Source: Wolbachia endosymbiont (group B) of Germaria angustata (GTDB lineage: Bacteria; Pseudomonadota; Alphaproteobacteria; Rickettsiales; Anaplasmataceae). Taken from it: a DNA stretch of 64,000 nucleotides. The notes below the pieces were generated by a model that was given only the letters and a program-made list of their open reading frames with translations, did not search any database and was not told where the DNA came from. Location of the stretch: positions 62,001-126,000 of the forward strand of contig NZ_OZ034691.1 in NCBI RefSeq assembly GCF_964026725.1. Direction: 5' to 3'. A program made the translations under genes and the position numbers. Below are positions 1 through 9,900 of the stretch, one piece after another. The number at the start of each line of letters is the position of its first letter. The first letter of the stretch is position 1.

Positions 1-1010
1 AATTTAAATAGCTCCTCTAACACAACTGGCACTCCAAAAGTAAAAAATGCTCCTCTCACTAAATAGGTTGTTATTTCATATAACAATGCACCACACAAGA
101 GTGCCAGTGGTCCAAATACTATAAAACCGCAAAGTAAAGGCAATGGCATGGTCTGACCTGATGATATTCTACCTATAAGCTCCATTGAAATTATAAACCC
201 AATAAGTAACATAGCTCTACCTAGATATGTCCTTTCTTTAGAGCGTTTGTTAAAGTTTTTCTCACGTAACTTAGAAAAATCATTGTTAACTCTTACTTCA
301 AAAATACTATGGCCATTTTTTAATTTTAGCTCCAAATCCTCTATTCCATGATGCCACTTATGACACCTTACAATTTCATCAATTATCGTACTAACTTGAT
401 TATTGATTTTGTATAATTTGCTTTCTTGATATAAGTTGCCTTGATAATATTTTTCTCTCAAGTCTACACAATTTAAATTCTTTAAATCACATAAAAAATC
501 TTTGATTTCTTGTGCCATTTTATTAGCATCATCTTTGTAGCCTACAGCTTTCAAAATTGTTACCAAGTGTTTATTTTCAATTTGAGCAATTGTTCTATCT
601 AATGCACGTATATATTGCTTGGATTGAAAATATGAGATGATTTTTTCTTTACATCTATCCTCATTGCCTTCGTACAAACTATTTCTTTTGAAACTGCTGT
701 CATGTTCTTTGGCAATTTCTAATGCATGAACCAATACATTTTGCGCCTTCACACTACTTTCACAGTGACAGTTTCTGATTATGTGTACATACGCTCTTGC
801 ACTGGTATCTCCAGATTTATCTATATTGTACGCTTTAGCCAAAAAGACTAAATAGTCAAACCCTGCCCAAAGATAATACATTACCTTTGTTATAGCACTC
901 CCCACAGAAAATAAAGCTGAGCGTGTGCAAGATAATTTACCGTTGTTTTTAATTCTGTTCTCATATGAACGAAGGTATGCCTCTGTACTTTTTAAAATCT
1001 TATGTAAATC
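1..1010 (-). pseudogene. 3' part of the helicase-membrane gene after an in-frame stop; runs off the left edge
   Basis: The minus strand stays open from the TAA at 1013-1011 to the window edge, about 336 codons in the same frame as the 786-residue helicase-like gene upstream. No ATG, GTG or TTG occurs in the first 36 codons; the first candidates are GTG at 905 and ATG at 881, the latter with a weak AAAGG just before it. The product is rich in charged helices and then has two hydrophobic segments close to the edge (around 60-200), which fit membrane spans. I read it as the C-terminal part of the same ancestral protein, separated by a nonsense mutation. A separate gene starting at 881 cannot be excluded. 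The true 3' end lies outside the window. Confidence 0.6.
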
Positions 1011-3371
1011 TTATTCTGTCTTTTTGACATCAAAATCATTTATATCATGAACTTTTTCATACGTTTCTTTTATCAAATCACTAGAAAACTTCTTCAGAGC
1101 TGAATCATCAATATTTCCTAATGCATCAATATTTTTACTAATATAGATTTCTATTTTTCTTCCAAGTTCTTCTCCCATTCTATTTTTTAGCAACTTATTG
1201 TATTTATTAGTAGCTGGAAACAAAACTTTCTGACAAAATTTCTGTGGTTCGTTTTTAAAATTTGCTAAGATCTTATTCACAAATAGCTCAACTTCTTCAC
1301 CTGCAGCAGCGAAAAACCATGATTGTCTGCTCTCATTACGCTCTCTATTTCTTCCAAGATTCTGTAGGGCTTCAGATGGATTATTGAACTGACTAACCGA
1401 ATCTGCAAATATTGATGCAACATGATTATATTCACTATCAAATCCACGACCTTTCGATCCATCTATAACCGTTATCAACGCATATTTAGCCAATGAATCA
1501 AAATCTCTTTTTTCATAATCACAATAAAGAGTTCGATATCCACCTATCTGATTACGTATTATCGCTGAAAAGAGTCTGTTTTCTCCAATACCAAGATCAT
1601 TTTTCCCAATTCCTGCAAAGATACATTTATTTTGTTTGCAGAAATCAATGAGACTATGTAGTATACCTTCCTCTCTTTCCATGAGGTCATGGAGCTCTTT
1701 GCTTAAGCGCCAATTATCAACTATTAAGCTGCATTGCTCATTATCACTTTTACTCAGTGCTTCAATTACTGTCTTTATTTGCAGTAAGAGCTCATCTCTA
1801 GCAAATTGCTCACTAAAGCCTTTTCTCTCTAGGTAGCTTATAATATTGTTATCATTAGTGGTGCTAACATTCTTTTTAACATCTTCTATCAATTCACTCA
1901 AACCTTCTCTTCTTTTTTTATCTAAAGTAATATTATCACACTTCATTAAATATGAGAGAGTAAGATCGATCATTGAATGCATTACTCTATATTTTAGATA
2001 TTCAGCAGTACTACTGAAATCCACCTTTTCTTTTAATTCAGATATCTGCTCTTCTGTCAGACTAGGATGTTGCTTTTTAACGCAGCTTATAAAGTTCGCT
2101 TCGCGTAACTTGAGCCTATAGTCTTGATAAGATATCCCTTCAGGCTGAAATTTATTATACACTTCATAACGTGTACTACCTTCATATACTAAATTATCTC
2201 TACCCTGCAACGCAAAGTTAAGATTAACTATACTATTTACATCATCAGCTAAAAGCAGAGCACTTTCTCCAATTGGGCTTTGCACATTCCATCTTATAGA
2301 AGTTAATAAATCATCGGTATCAACAAGCTTATTGTAATTAAAAACTTCTTCGCTCTCTTCAACATATTCATGAGCTGGGCTCGATTTTTCTCTAGTAAAT
2401 AAGCTACGCACGTTAGCAAGAAATCTAGAAAGCAGTTCTTTTGACTCTACACCAGTTGCTTTAGTTAGTACCCACCAAATTGGCAACATTACTATACCAA
2501 ATATAAACATAGAAATTGTATAATATAAGTTTCCAGTCAAAGCAGAATACAGCCAATAATCTGAAGTTAGACCAATTACAGCAGCAACATTACTATTTAT
2601 AACAGGAAATAATGTAATCATAGGTATTATAGTAACAGCAATATTCACTACAAATGCTAGAGTGAAATTTGTTCTCCTATTGGTTTTTGCAATAACACTT
2701 GCTGTTTCGATGGCGTTTGCAATACAACGTCTACTCAATCTTGTCGGGCTGATAACTTTTCCGCATCTATTTAAAATCCTTCTCTTTGGTGTTACAGTTA
2801 GGTAAGTTGTAGGATATTTCTCATCAAGCTTGCACATATTCTCAAAATCCTGCTGCTTGTTAATACTGTCTGCTTCATCAACACTAATCCACAACTTGGT
2901 ATTTTGGTCTTTAAATTTACGATCATTTTCTTGCTGTAATAACAGGTTATGTGTCACTATAATTGTTGTAGGTTTAGTTGCCTTCAGTGCATTTTTAATT
3001 TCCTCAGCAGTTTTAGGTGTCCTAATGTTTACAGTAAATGCACTACTCATCATTTTTTTAGCTTGGTTTACTAGATCACTGCTTGGTACTGCAACCAGAT
3101 GATGAAATCCTGCTTGGGCTAGTACATGACTCAGTATTCTAATGTCGTAAGTCTTACCAAATCCAGTTTCTGCATCGATCATAACATTACAGTTAGCAAT
3201 GGAAGGGTTTTTGAGATGTTCCAATATCCCTTTAACAACAGATTTACGACGTGCTACTATTATAGATTCCTTTGTATCATCAAGTTTTATAGATTCACCT
3301 TTTAGCTTGCAGTTGATTTTTTCTAAGGTACTTATAATACTTTGCCTTTCTTGATTACTGATAGAACTCAC
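1011..3371 (-). CDS. SF2 helicase-like protein with embedded membrane segments
   Basis: The 786-residue product starts at GTG 3371. It has a Walker A motif AETGFGKT (residues 67-74), a Walker B DEAD box (165-168), a motif III-like TVTP (192-195) and a motif VI-like LQNLGRNRER (669-678), the order expected of a superfamily 2 helicase or translocase. Between the two helicase halves lie two or three strongly hydrophobic segments (about 236-303), which is unusual for a helicase and suggests membrane anchoring. The substrate is unknown. The frame ends at a TAA, but the same frame continues open to the window edge, so this may be the N-terminal part of a longer protein. It is divergent from rimM. 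Helicase-fold identity is fairly sure; the role is not. Confidence 0.75.
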   Translation of the reverse strand: MSSISNQERQSIISTLEKINCKLKGESIKLDDTKESIIVARRKSVVKGILEHLKNPSIANCNVMIDAETGFGKTYDIRILSHVLAQAGFHHLVAVPSSDLVNQAKKMMSSAFTVNIRTPKTAEEIKNALKATKPTTIIVTHNLLLQQENDRKFKDQNTKLWISVDEADSINKQQDFENMCKLDEKYPTTYLTVTPKRRILNRCGKVISPTRLSRRCIANAIETASVIAKTNRRTNFTLAFVVNIAVTIIPMITLFPVINSNVAAVIGLTSDYWLYSALTGNLYYTISMFIFGIVMLPIWWVLTKATGVESKELLSRFLANVRSLFTREKSSPAHEYVEESEEVFNYNKLVDTDDLLTSIRWNVQSPIGESALLLADDVNSIVNLNFALQGRDNLVYEGSTRYEVYNKFQPEGISYQDYRLKLREANFISCVKKQHPSLTEEQISELKEKVDFSSTAEYLKYRVMHSMIDLTLSYLMKCDNITLDKKRREGLSELIEDVKKNVSTTNDNNIISYLERKGFSEQFARDELLLQIKTVIEALSKSDNEQCSLIVDNWRLSKELHDLMEREEGILHSLIDFCKQNKCIFAGIGKNDLGIGENRLFSAIIRNQIGGYRTLYCDYEKRDFDSLAKYALITVIDGSKGRGFDSEYNHVASIFADSVSQFNNPSEALQNLGRNRERNESRQSWFFAAAGEEVELFVNKILANFKNEPQKFCQKVLFPATNKYNKLLKNRMGEELGRKIEIYISKNIDALGNIDDSALKKFSSDLIKETYEKVHDINDFDVKKTE

Positions 3372-3468
3372 ACATTACCCGCTATAATTATTACAATATT
3401 AATTGTATGTTAATTCAGTAAATTGTCAATTCTATGGACAAAAAGCTGATTTCAACTATCATATTAAT

Positions 3469-3969
3469 ATGAATATATGCCTCGGAATAATTACTTCTCC
3501 TCATGGAATCAAAGGAGCTGTCAAAATAAAAACCTTTACTGAAAAGCCCGAAAATATTTTCCTATATGGTGAACTAATAATCGGAAGTGAAAATTATAAA
3601 ATAAGCTTGGTGTCTGTTGTCAGTAATAATTTAGTAATAGCAACAATTAGCGGTGTGAATTCCCGTAATGAAGCAGAGCTTTTAAGAAATAAAAAGTTAT
3701 ATATAGAAAGAGATAAGCTACCACAGTTAAATGATGAGGATGAATTTTACCAAGATGATCTTGTGAATATGGAAGTAAGACTAGAGAGTAATGAATTATA
3801 TGGCTATGTGAAGTCTGTGAATAATTTCGGCTCGGGGGATATATTAGAAATTTTGGTTATCAGCACAAAAAAAAACATTATGTTATCTTTTACTAAAGAA
3901 GTATTTCCATACATCAACATGAAGGAAAGGTATATAGTAATCAACATGCCAGAATTCATTGGCCAATAA
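3469..3969 (+). CDS. rimM: 16S rRNA processing protein RimM
   Basis: RimM binds ribosomal protein S19 and assists maturation of the 30S subunit head. The 166-residue product opens with the family signature [12 protein letters not shown] (residues 5-16), followed by the N-terminal beta-barrel and a C-terminal PRC-barrel-like part (from about residue 95). An upstream TTG at 3403 would add 22 residues unlike the family, so I take ATG 3469, which places the signature where it sits in other RimM proteins. It is followed by efp, which has its own promoter. Length is close to the usual 165-185 residues. Confidence 0.9.
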   Translation: MNICLGIITSPHGIKGAVKIKTFTEKPENIFLYGELIIGSENYKISLVSVVSNNLVIATISGVNSRNEAELLRNKKLYIERDKLPQLNDEDEFYQDDLVNMEVRLESNELYGYVKSVNNFGSGDILEILVISTKKNIMLSFTKEVFPYINMKERYIVINMPEFIGQ

Positions 3970-3974
3970 AAATT

Positions 3975-4002
3975 TTGATATTTGTATAAAGTTATTTATA
4001 AT
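3975..4002 (+). promoter_or_regulatory. Predicted sigma-70 promoter of efp
   Basis: TTGATA (3975-3980) and a perfect TATAAT (3997-4002) are separated by 16 bp, just after the rimM stop. Transcription would start near 4009, leaving a leader of about 20 nt before the efp ATG at 4029. Match to consensus is seen directly; activity is inferred. Confidence 0.6.
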
Positions 4003-4028
4003 AATCAGACCAAATTAAAAGTGTAATT

Positions 4029-4595
4029 ATGGCAGAAAGGGCTAATGATATCAGGCCAGGTCAGGTACTAGAACATAACGGTGGATTGTTTTTGGTTGTA
4101 AGTATTATGCATACTCAACCTGGTAAAGGTGGTGCATATATACAAGCTGAAATGAAAAATATCCAAACAGGAGCAAAGTACTATGAGAGGTTTCGCTCTG
4201 ATGCAACAATCAGAAGGGCAATTTTAGATGAAGAGGAATATGTTTATCTCTTTACTGAAGGGAATATCGTAAATCTTATGCATCCAAGTAGTTACGAGCA
4301 GATTGTTATAAATTTAGACTTATTAGGGGAAAAGAAGGCTTATTTGCAAGATAATATGAAAATTAAAGTAGTAACTTATCAAGATAAAATAATTTCTGCA
4401 CATGTGCCTGATCACGTTACACTAACTGTAAAAGAGACAGAGTCTGTTATCAAAGGTCAGACTGTTAATGCTTCTTATAAGCCTGCAATTTTGGAAAACG
4501 GAATACGTGTTAACGTGCCTCAATTTATAAAAGAAGGGGATAAAATTGTATTACATACTCCTGATAACAGCTATTACGAAAGAGTAAAAGAGTAA
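4029..4595 (+). CDS. efp: Elongation factor P
   Basis: EF-P binds between the P and E sites and relieves ribosome stalling at consecutive prolines. The 188-residue product has the three-barrel length of the family. The tip of domain I reads PGKGGA with Lys33 where the modifiable lysine of other EF-Ps lies. The KOW-like domain and two OB domains follow (about 68-188). No epmA/epmB-like modification gene is seen in this window. Its TAA is directly followed by the ATG of the suhB-like gene, so the two are probably co-transcribed. Confidence 0.95.
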   Translation: MAERANDIRPGQVLEHNGGLFLVVSIMHTQPGKGGAYIQAEMKNIQTGAKYYERFRSDATIRRAILDEEEYVYLFTEGNIVNLMHPSSYEQIVINLDLLGEKKAYLQDNMKIKVVTYQDKIISAHVPDHVTLTVKETESVIKGQTVNASYKPAILENGIRVNVPQFIKEGDKIVLHTPDNSYYERVKE

Positions 4596-5288
4596 ATGGC
4601 CATTTCATCACCACGAATCAATGTGATGCTTGATTCTGTACGCAGTGCCTCCAAGCAGCTTATACGTGATTTTAATGAATTGCAAATTTCAAGCGTTAAG
4701 TCAGCAGACTTTATCAATAAAACTTATTTGAAATCCAAGCAACTTATGTACGATTGCTTGAAAAACTACAACCAGAACTATGACTTTATTTTTGAAGACA
4801 ATGTAGGCCAAGATCTAAAAGAAGGCAGTTATACTTGGTTTATTATGCCTATAGAAGGCAAGGAAAACCTTTTTAGTTGTATGGTTTATTTTGCAGTATC
4901 AGTTTGTCTCATTCATAAAAACAGAGTTGTAGCAGCTGTGATTGATGCTCCAGCCCTTAGAGAAACTTTCTGGGCAGAGGAAAAGAAAGGAGCTTTTCTT
5001 GAAGATTTCAAATCTCGCCATGTAAAAATGCGGATGAAAGCTCGTGAAGGGGGAATAATAGACATAAGTGGTAATTTGTTAAATAAATTACCACTTGACA
5101 ATAATAATCTACGCTCCCTTGGCTCAACGGTACTAGGTTTTGCATATCTTGCTGCCGGAAGATACAATGGAATAATTTACTCTGGAATTAATAAATATAA
5201 AACTTCACTCGGTAAGCTTTTTCTGCAAGAAAGCGGTGGGAGATTAAGGGAAGATAACGCGCTTGTCATTGCTGGAGATATAAACTAA
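4596..5288 (+). CDS. suhB: Degenerate inositol-monophosphatase (SuhB) family protein
   Basis: The 230-residue product aligns by pattern with the inositol monophosphatase/SuhB family, including the GFAYLAAGRYNG-type C-terminal part. The metal-binding and catalytic positions are altered: the DPIDGT motif reads MPIEGK (residues 84-89), so the first Asp is Met and the second is Glu, and the WDxAAG motif is replaced by YKTSLGK. An acidic FED remains near residue 67. The usual two- or three-metal phosphatase chemistry therefore seems lost. The frame is intact and the gene abuts efp (TAAATG), which suggests a retained non-enzymatic role, perhaps RNA- or ribosome-related as proposed for SuhB elsewhere. 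The symbol denotes family membership, not proven activity. Confidence 0.75.
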   Translation: MAISSPRINVMLDSVRSASKQLIRDFNELQISSVKSADFINKTYLKSKQLMYDCLKNYNQNYDFIFEDNVGQDLKEGSYTWFIMPIEGKENLFSCMVYFAVSVCLIHKNRVVAAVIDAPALRETFWAEEKKGAFLEDFKSRHVKMRMKAREGGIIDISGNLLNKLPLDNNNLRSLGSTVLGFAYLAAGRYNGIIYSGINKYKTSLGKLFLQESGGRLREDNALVIAGDIN

Positions 5289-5467
5289 AGTTCATTCAAA
5301 AGAGCAAAAGTCACGTAGTGAAAATAATAAATTGTCTTACCTATCCCTCATTGCAGCAGGGTGGCAAAATAAGATAGACGAGAAAAGACAACTATAGGAA
5401 CAAATAGTCAGTGTGTGACAATGGCATCTAGTCCTTTAGCACAAAAAACGTTGTAAAGTAACTTAGT

Positions 5468-5497
5468 TGGATCCCAGTGTTAGCTACTTTCATGACA
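5468..5497. repeat. Single arm of the dispersed GGATCCCAGTG palindromic repeat
   Basis: This 30-bp stretch closely matches the arms of the inverted repeat at 28439-28552, with two or three changes. No partner arm is visible nearby, so it is probably a decayed half-element in the 280-bp spacer between suhB and hemA. Nothing else recognisable is seen in the spacer. Confidence 0.5.
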
Positions 5498-5568
5498 AGA
5501 AATAAAGCACTGATTTTGTACATTAACCATGCTTTTAAATAGATACCTTATTCTTGACAACTTTAAAC

Positions 5569-6783
5569 TCAACAACAGACACAAACAGACAATTTCTCAA
5601 AAACTTTTACAAGAGATTTTGTTAAATGCTCTATCATTTCATTTGTATGGTAAGGCGTAGGAGTAATACGGAAGCGCTCAGTCCCCTTTGAAACTGTTGG
5701 GTAATTTATATGTTGTACATATATTCCATACTTATCAAATAACAATTTTGATGCTTTTTTGGACAACTCAGGATCGCCAATTATGATTGGAATTATATGA
5801 GTTTCTGTTTGCATAAAATTCACTCCTGCGTTTCTCAGTGAGTCTTTTACCTTTTCAACAGACTGCTTTTGCTTCTCTCTTTCAACATTGCTCGATTTTA
5901 AATGCTCAACGCTTGCCTTTGCTGCTGCTGCTAAAACGGGTGACATAGCAGTAGTAAAAATAAATCCTGGGGCTGAACTTCTTATTACATCCACCAAGCT
6001 CTTTGAAGACGCTATATATCCACCCATCACTCCAAAAGCCTTTGATAATGTACCCTGAATAACAGTTATTCTATCCATCAAACCTTCTCTTTCTGCAATT
6101 CCGCCACCGCGCGGTCCATACATGCCAACTGCGTGTACCTCATCCAAATAGGTAATTGCATTATACTGATCTGCTAGATCACATATCGCTTCAAGCGGTG
6201 CTACATCACCATCCATTGAGTATACAGATTCAAGCGCTATTATTTTCGGTGTTTTTATATCTATAGATCTTAGCAATTGCTCTAAGTGATCAGTGTCATT
6301 ATGCCTAAATATGTGCTTCGGTCTTTTGCCTGACTTTATACCTTCTATCATTGAAGAATGGTTTTTCTCATCTGAAAAAATTACCACGCCCGGAATAACA
6401 GACGATAAAGTACTAAGTGTAGTTTGGTTGGCAAGATAGCCACAAGCAAAAGTTAAAGCAGCTTCTTTTTGATGCAAGTCAGCCAAAGACTTCTCGAGCT
6501 CAACAACTTCCTTTGTTGTACCTGATATATTTCTTGTTCCTCCAGCACCAACAGATGAATTTTGAATAGCAGCAATGACACTATCGTTTTGTGACATTCC
6601 CAGATAATTATTACTGCACCAGACAATAACCTCTCTATTTCTTTCATAATCCATAATATAGGGAAGTTTGCCAGGTAATGACGCAAAATGCGTGAATTCA
6701 CGATAGCGCCCTTCTTCTTTTATATCTTTGATTTTATTTAAGAATATTTTTTCGTAGTCTACCAAGTTTTTATCTATTAACAA
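5569..6783 (-). CDS. hemA: 5-aminolevulinate synthase
   Basis: This enzyme condenses glycine with succinyl-CoA to 5-aminolevulinate, the alphaproteobacterial (C4) first step of haem synthesis, using pyridoxal phosphate. The 404-residue product has the family blocks in order: CSNNYLGM near residue 54, the glycine-rich [11 protein letters not shown], the [10 protein letters not shown] block binding the cofactor ring, and the cofactor lysine in [14 protein letters not shown]. Length matches the bacterial enzyme. The short Cys-rich end (SVCVCC) is unusual. hemH in the same window encodes the last step of the pathway. Confidence 0.95.
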   Translation of the reverse strand: MLIDKNLVDYEKIFLNKIKDIKEEGRYREFTHFASLPGKLPYIMDYERNREVIVWCSNNYLGMSQNDSVIAAIQNSSVGAGGTRNISGTTKEVVELEKSLADLHQKEAALTFACGYLANQTTLSTLSSVIPGVVIFSDEKNHSSMIEGIKSGKRPKHIFRHNDTDHLEQLLRSIDIKTPKIIALESVYSMDGDVAPLEAICDLADQYNAITYLDEVHAVGMYGPRGGGIAEREGLMDRITVIQGTLSKAFGVMGGYIASSKSLVDVIRSSAPGFIFTTAMSPVLAAAAKASVEHLKSSNVEREKQKQSVEKVKDSLRNAGVNFMQTETHIIPIIIGDPELSKKASKLLFDKYGIYVQHINYPTVSKGTERFRITPTPYHTNEMIEHLTKSLVKVFEKLSVCVCC

Positions 6784-6829
6784 TAAATATAATCATAATA
6801 AATTATTAAATGATAGACTACTATATTTA

Positions 6830-9800
6830 TTACTTAGACTGACATTCTTCTGTCTGCATAACCTTTTTGACCTGATTATCCTCAACTAAGCTTTTAGGCC
6901 TATAGCAGTACGTAATTGTAGCTGCAATAAGACAACAAACTGCAACTGCTATTCCTATTGCTAACATTTCCAAGTAAACTGCAACAGCTGCTCCTAAGGC
7001 AATACCAGTTATTGCAAGCGCAGAAGCAGCTACGACATACTTTTTTGTGTTTTGTGAATTTTTTTTGAGGCCACTTTTGCTGCTTTGCTCATTAATTCTT
7101 GGCAATTCTGTTTTTGGCTGTCCATTTCCGTTAGCAACTTGTTCTACATGTCCAGTAGGTTGATTAACGTTAACACCATTATTAACATCTTCAATTGCAA
7201 TCGAAAGAAATTCATCTTCATCATCACTTGTTAATTCTATTCTTGAAGTACAAGGAACAGGATTACTAGAAACATTACCATTAGCTGTTGCTTCAGCTTC
7301 CACTGTGTCAATTACAGATATCCTTGTTTCATGACCTTCTTCACTAATTTTTTCAAATGGAGAATTACTATTAGAGTCTGAGGAAGTTCCGGCAGAGCAA
7401 TCACTTTTATTACCTTTAAGTTTAGAAAAATCATCATCTTCAGAACTCAGTGATGATTCACTTCCTTCACGCTCTACCACAGGAATTTCTTGGCTAATTA
7501 CAGTAGCACCCATACTTTCTACACTATCATTTACTGGTAATACAGCAGTAGTTTTTTCTAACTCTTTTTCAAGAAATATTTTAATTTCTGCGAGTTTGCT
7601 TTTAGATACTTTATCTTTCTTACCAACTTCCGTCCTATTAGCGTCTTCTAAGGCTTTATTCAAGATTTGCTTTGTGTCTACACTATTGCCCTCTTGCTTT
7701 GCCTGTTCCACTAAAGATATTACTTCTTCATAATTAAGGGCGAAGATAGCATCAGACAACATTTCCCCTACGGTTTTTATATTTTGATCACTACTATTCA
7801 TTTTAACCCTCCTATAATTATTATTATCTATAGTTTCTTCTATTGAAACCTTTTTATTATTCATAATATTTTCTCCTTCATCAACAATACTCTTTTGTAG
7901 CTGCTTACTATCAGTGCTTTGAGATTCTGAATTTTCTGATAAAATATCGCTTGTTATGGCTGGAATTGCTGATTTATCTGCAGTGTTATCACTTTTTTTT
8001 TCCGTACAATAAAAGTTGCTGGAGTGCTGTACATTTGATTCCATAAATCTTGACGTTCGGTGCAAGAATATTCTTGCACATCGATAGAAAATTGCAGAAT
8101 ATTTCTAATATGTATTAAATTTGATACAAGATCGGTATTCTCTTGGCGTTTATTGTATTTTGGATCTTCAGTGTATATATCATATCCTGCATGAGCAACT
8201 TGAGCTAATCCATTTATAACACCCGGCACATAATTGTAGTTATATTCATGTAAAGCTTCAGACTGCAATAATTTATTTTCCCTTTCTAGATCTTCCATGC
8301 GCTTCTCTATGCTAGATTTAAAAATCTCACACTCCTCTCGAAAAATTATGCTAATTTCATCACTTTCTGTGCACAAATAACATACTTTTTTGACTAATGA
8401 GTAATCTTCTTGATCTGTCGAGTAGTGTACCGCATTTCTCAGTATATTCTGTATGACCTGCCTAGTTATTTGCTCATTGTGTGATATGCTCTGATAGATT
8501 TGAATGTGGGCAATTGTATCGATTACAATATCCTTGCTTTTGATATTAGACAAGGTAATAAGAGCTAATTCATATGCATTATCAAATTCGTTATTTTTAA
8601 ATTTTTGATTGAGATAATCGATAACATCGTTACTACACTCAGCATATTCTTCACATAAGTGCTCAATAAATGTGATATTACCAGCATCTAGTGCAGTTTT
8701 TAGAACTAAATCATAAATTTTTTTCTATCACGAGCTCCTATATTCTTTAAAATTTGTTGATTGAGCACCTTAATAACTCTATCGTCAGCAAATGCTTGCT
8801 CATATATATCATAATTAGTAGAACCCTTGTTATTGATATATCGTTTGCACAAGTATTCGATGATAGGCAGATGCTCCTGACTTATCGCAGTCTCTAATAG
8901 AGTAACAAAACTCCCTTTTAGCAGATCTTTTACATCTTTAGTTGGCTCATTAATATATCTTTCAAATGCGTTTAGCACTAACGTGATAAATTTTTCATTT
9001 TTGACCAAAGATGCTGTTTCAAGGACGCCATATAAAGGATCGGGATTACTTGTTTTTAGTACATGCTCAAGATCCCTTAAGAAGGGTTCTGCAAGAACTG
9101 TCTCTAGTAACTCTTGTTCTTTTCTTAATGCTATGGTTGAGAAAAAGCCAATCTTATTGGGTTCAACAAGTTGTATAGTTTGATCCTTTATTTTATTATA
9201 AACCTCATCGATACTATGGAATTTTTCTATAAAAGCTTTTATATATTCTTGACCACCAACAAGTAAAGGTAAAAGACTTAAGTTTCCTTCAGCAAAAAGT
9301 ATGTCTTGATATTTTTCTGCCAATTTATCGTTAGCTGCAATTGCAAGTAACACCAATTCTTTTACTAAATAATCGTACTTAAGCTCTACTTGATTAAATT
9401 TATACTGTGATAGTATATTTGAATATATATGTTGATTATTTCGTAAATCTAAGTTAAGTTGTTGCTCACAAAAATTCTTTAAGTTTGTACTCTCTAGCGT
9501 AATAGACCTGCCTTCATAATCCTCAATATTTTGTATAACTTCGTCTAATTTTTCATAATTATCTTCTTTTACAGCTTGATTTAAGATACTTATTACTTCA
9601 GCAAAAGTTAAATTTTAGGAATAATGTCATACGAGTCTTCATCTTTTGATTCTACAATAAATGATCTATCACAACCATCAGGAAAGTTTGCAAGTATTGC
9701 ATTCTCTAAGCTTAGATCCTTAGCATATGAAACATCTTGATTTTCATTATTTAAAACTTCAAATTCTTCTTCAGCACCTGAATCTCTGGAATGGCGACGC

Positions 9801-9862
9801 TCCCTTTCTTCTGCAGTATCTACTGCTGGCGGCATGAGCCCACCAAGTAAATTCCACCCCAT
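6830..9862 (-). pseudogene. Long unknown gene broken by three single-base deficits at A runs
   Basis: Four overlapping or abutting minus-strand open stretches (9862-9608, about 9612-8706, about 8730-7954 and 8065-6830) join into one frame of about 1,011 residues if one base is added at each of three A runs on the coding strand: 4 A at 9616-9613, 7 A at 8724-8718 and 9 A at 8001-7993. The second and third pieces have no good start codon of their own. The reconstructed protein is mostly charged helices, has related helical modules (LTFAEVISILNQAVKEDNY and a similar one near 7700), a Ser/Glu-rich acidic region, and ends with two hydrophobic segments near 6890-7050. I do not recognise a family. 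It may be a pseudogene, a gene expressed by slippage, or an assembly artefact. Confidence 0.7.
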
Positions 9863-9900
9863 GTTTTACCCCCTAATTATTAGCTAAACTAAGTATAGCA

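Noticed and set aside
3403..3468. Longer RimM from TTG 3403
   Set aside because: The added residues do not fit the family and ATG 3469 puts the PHGIKG signature in its usual position.
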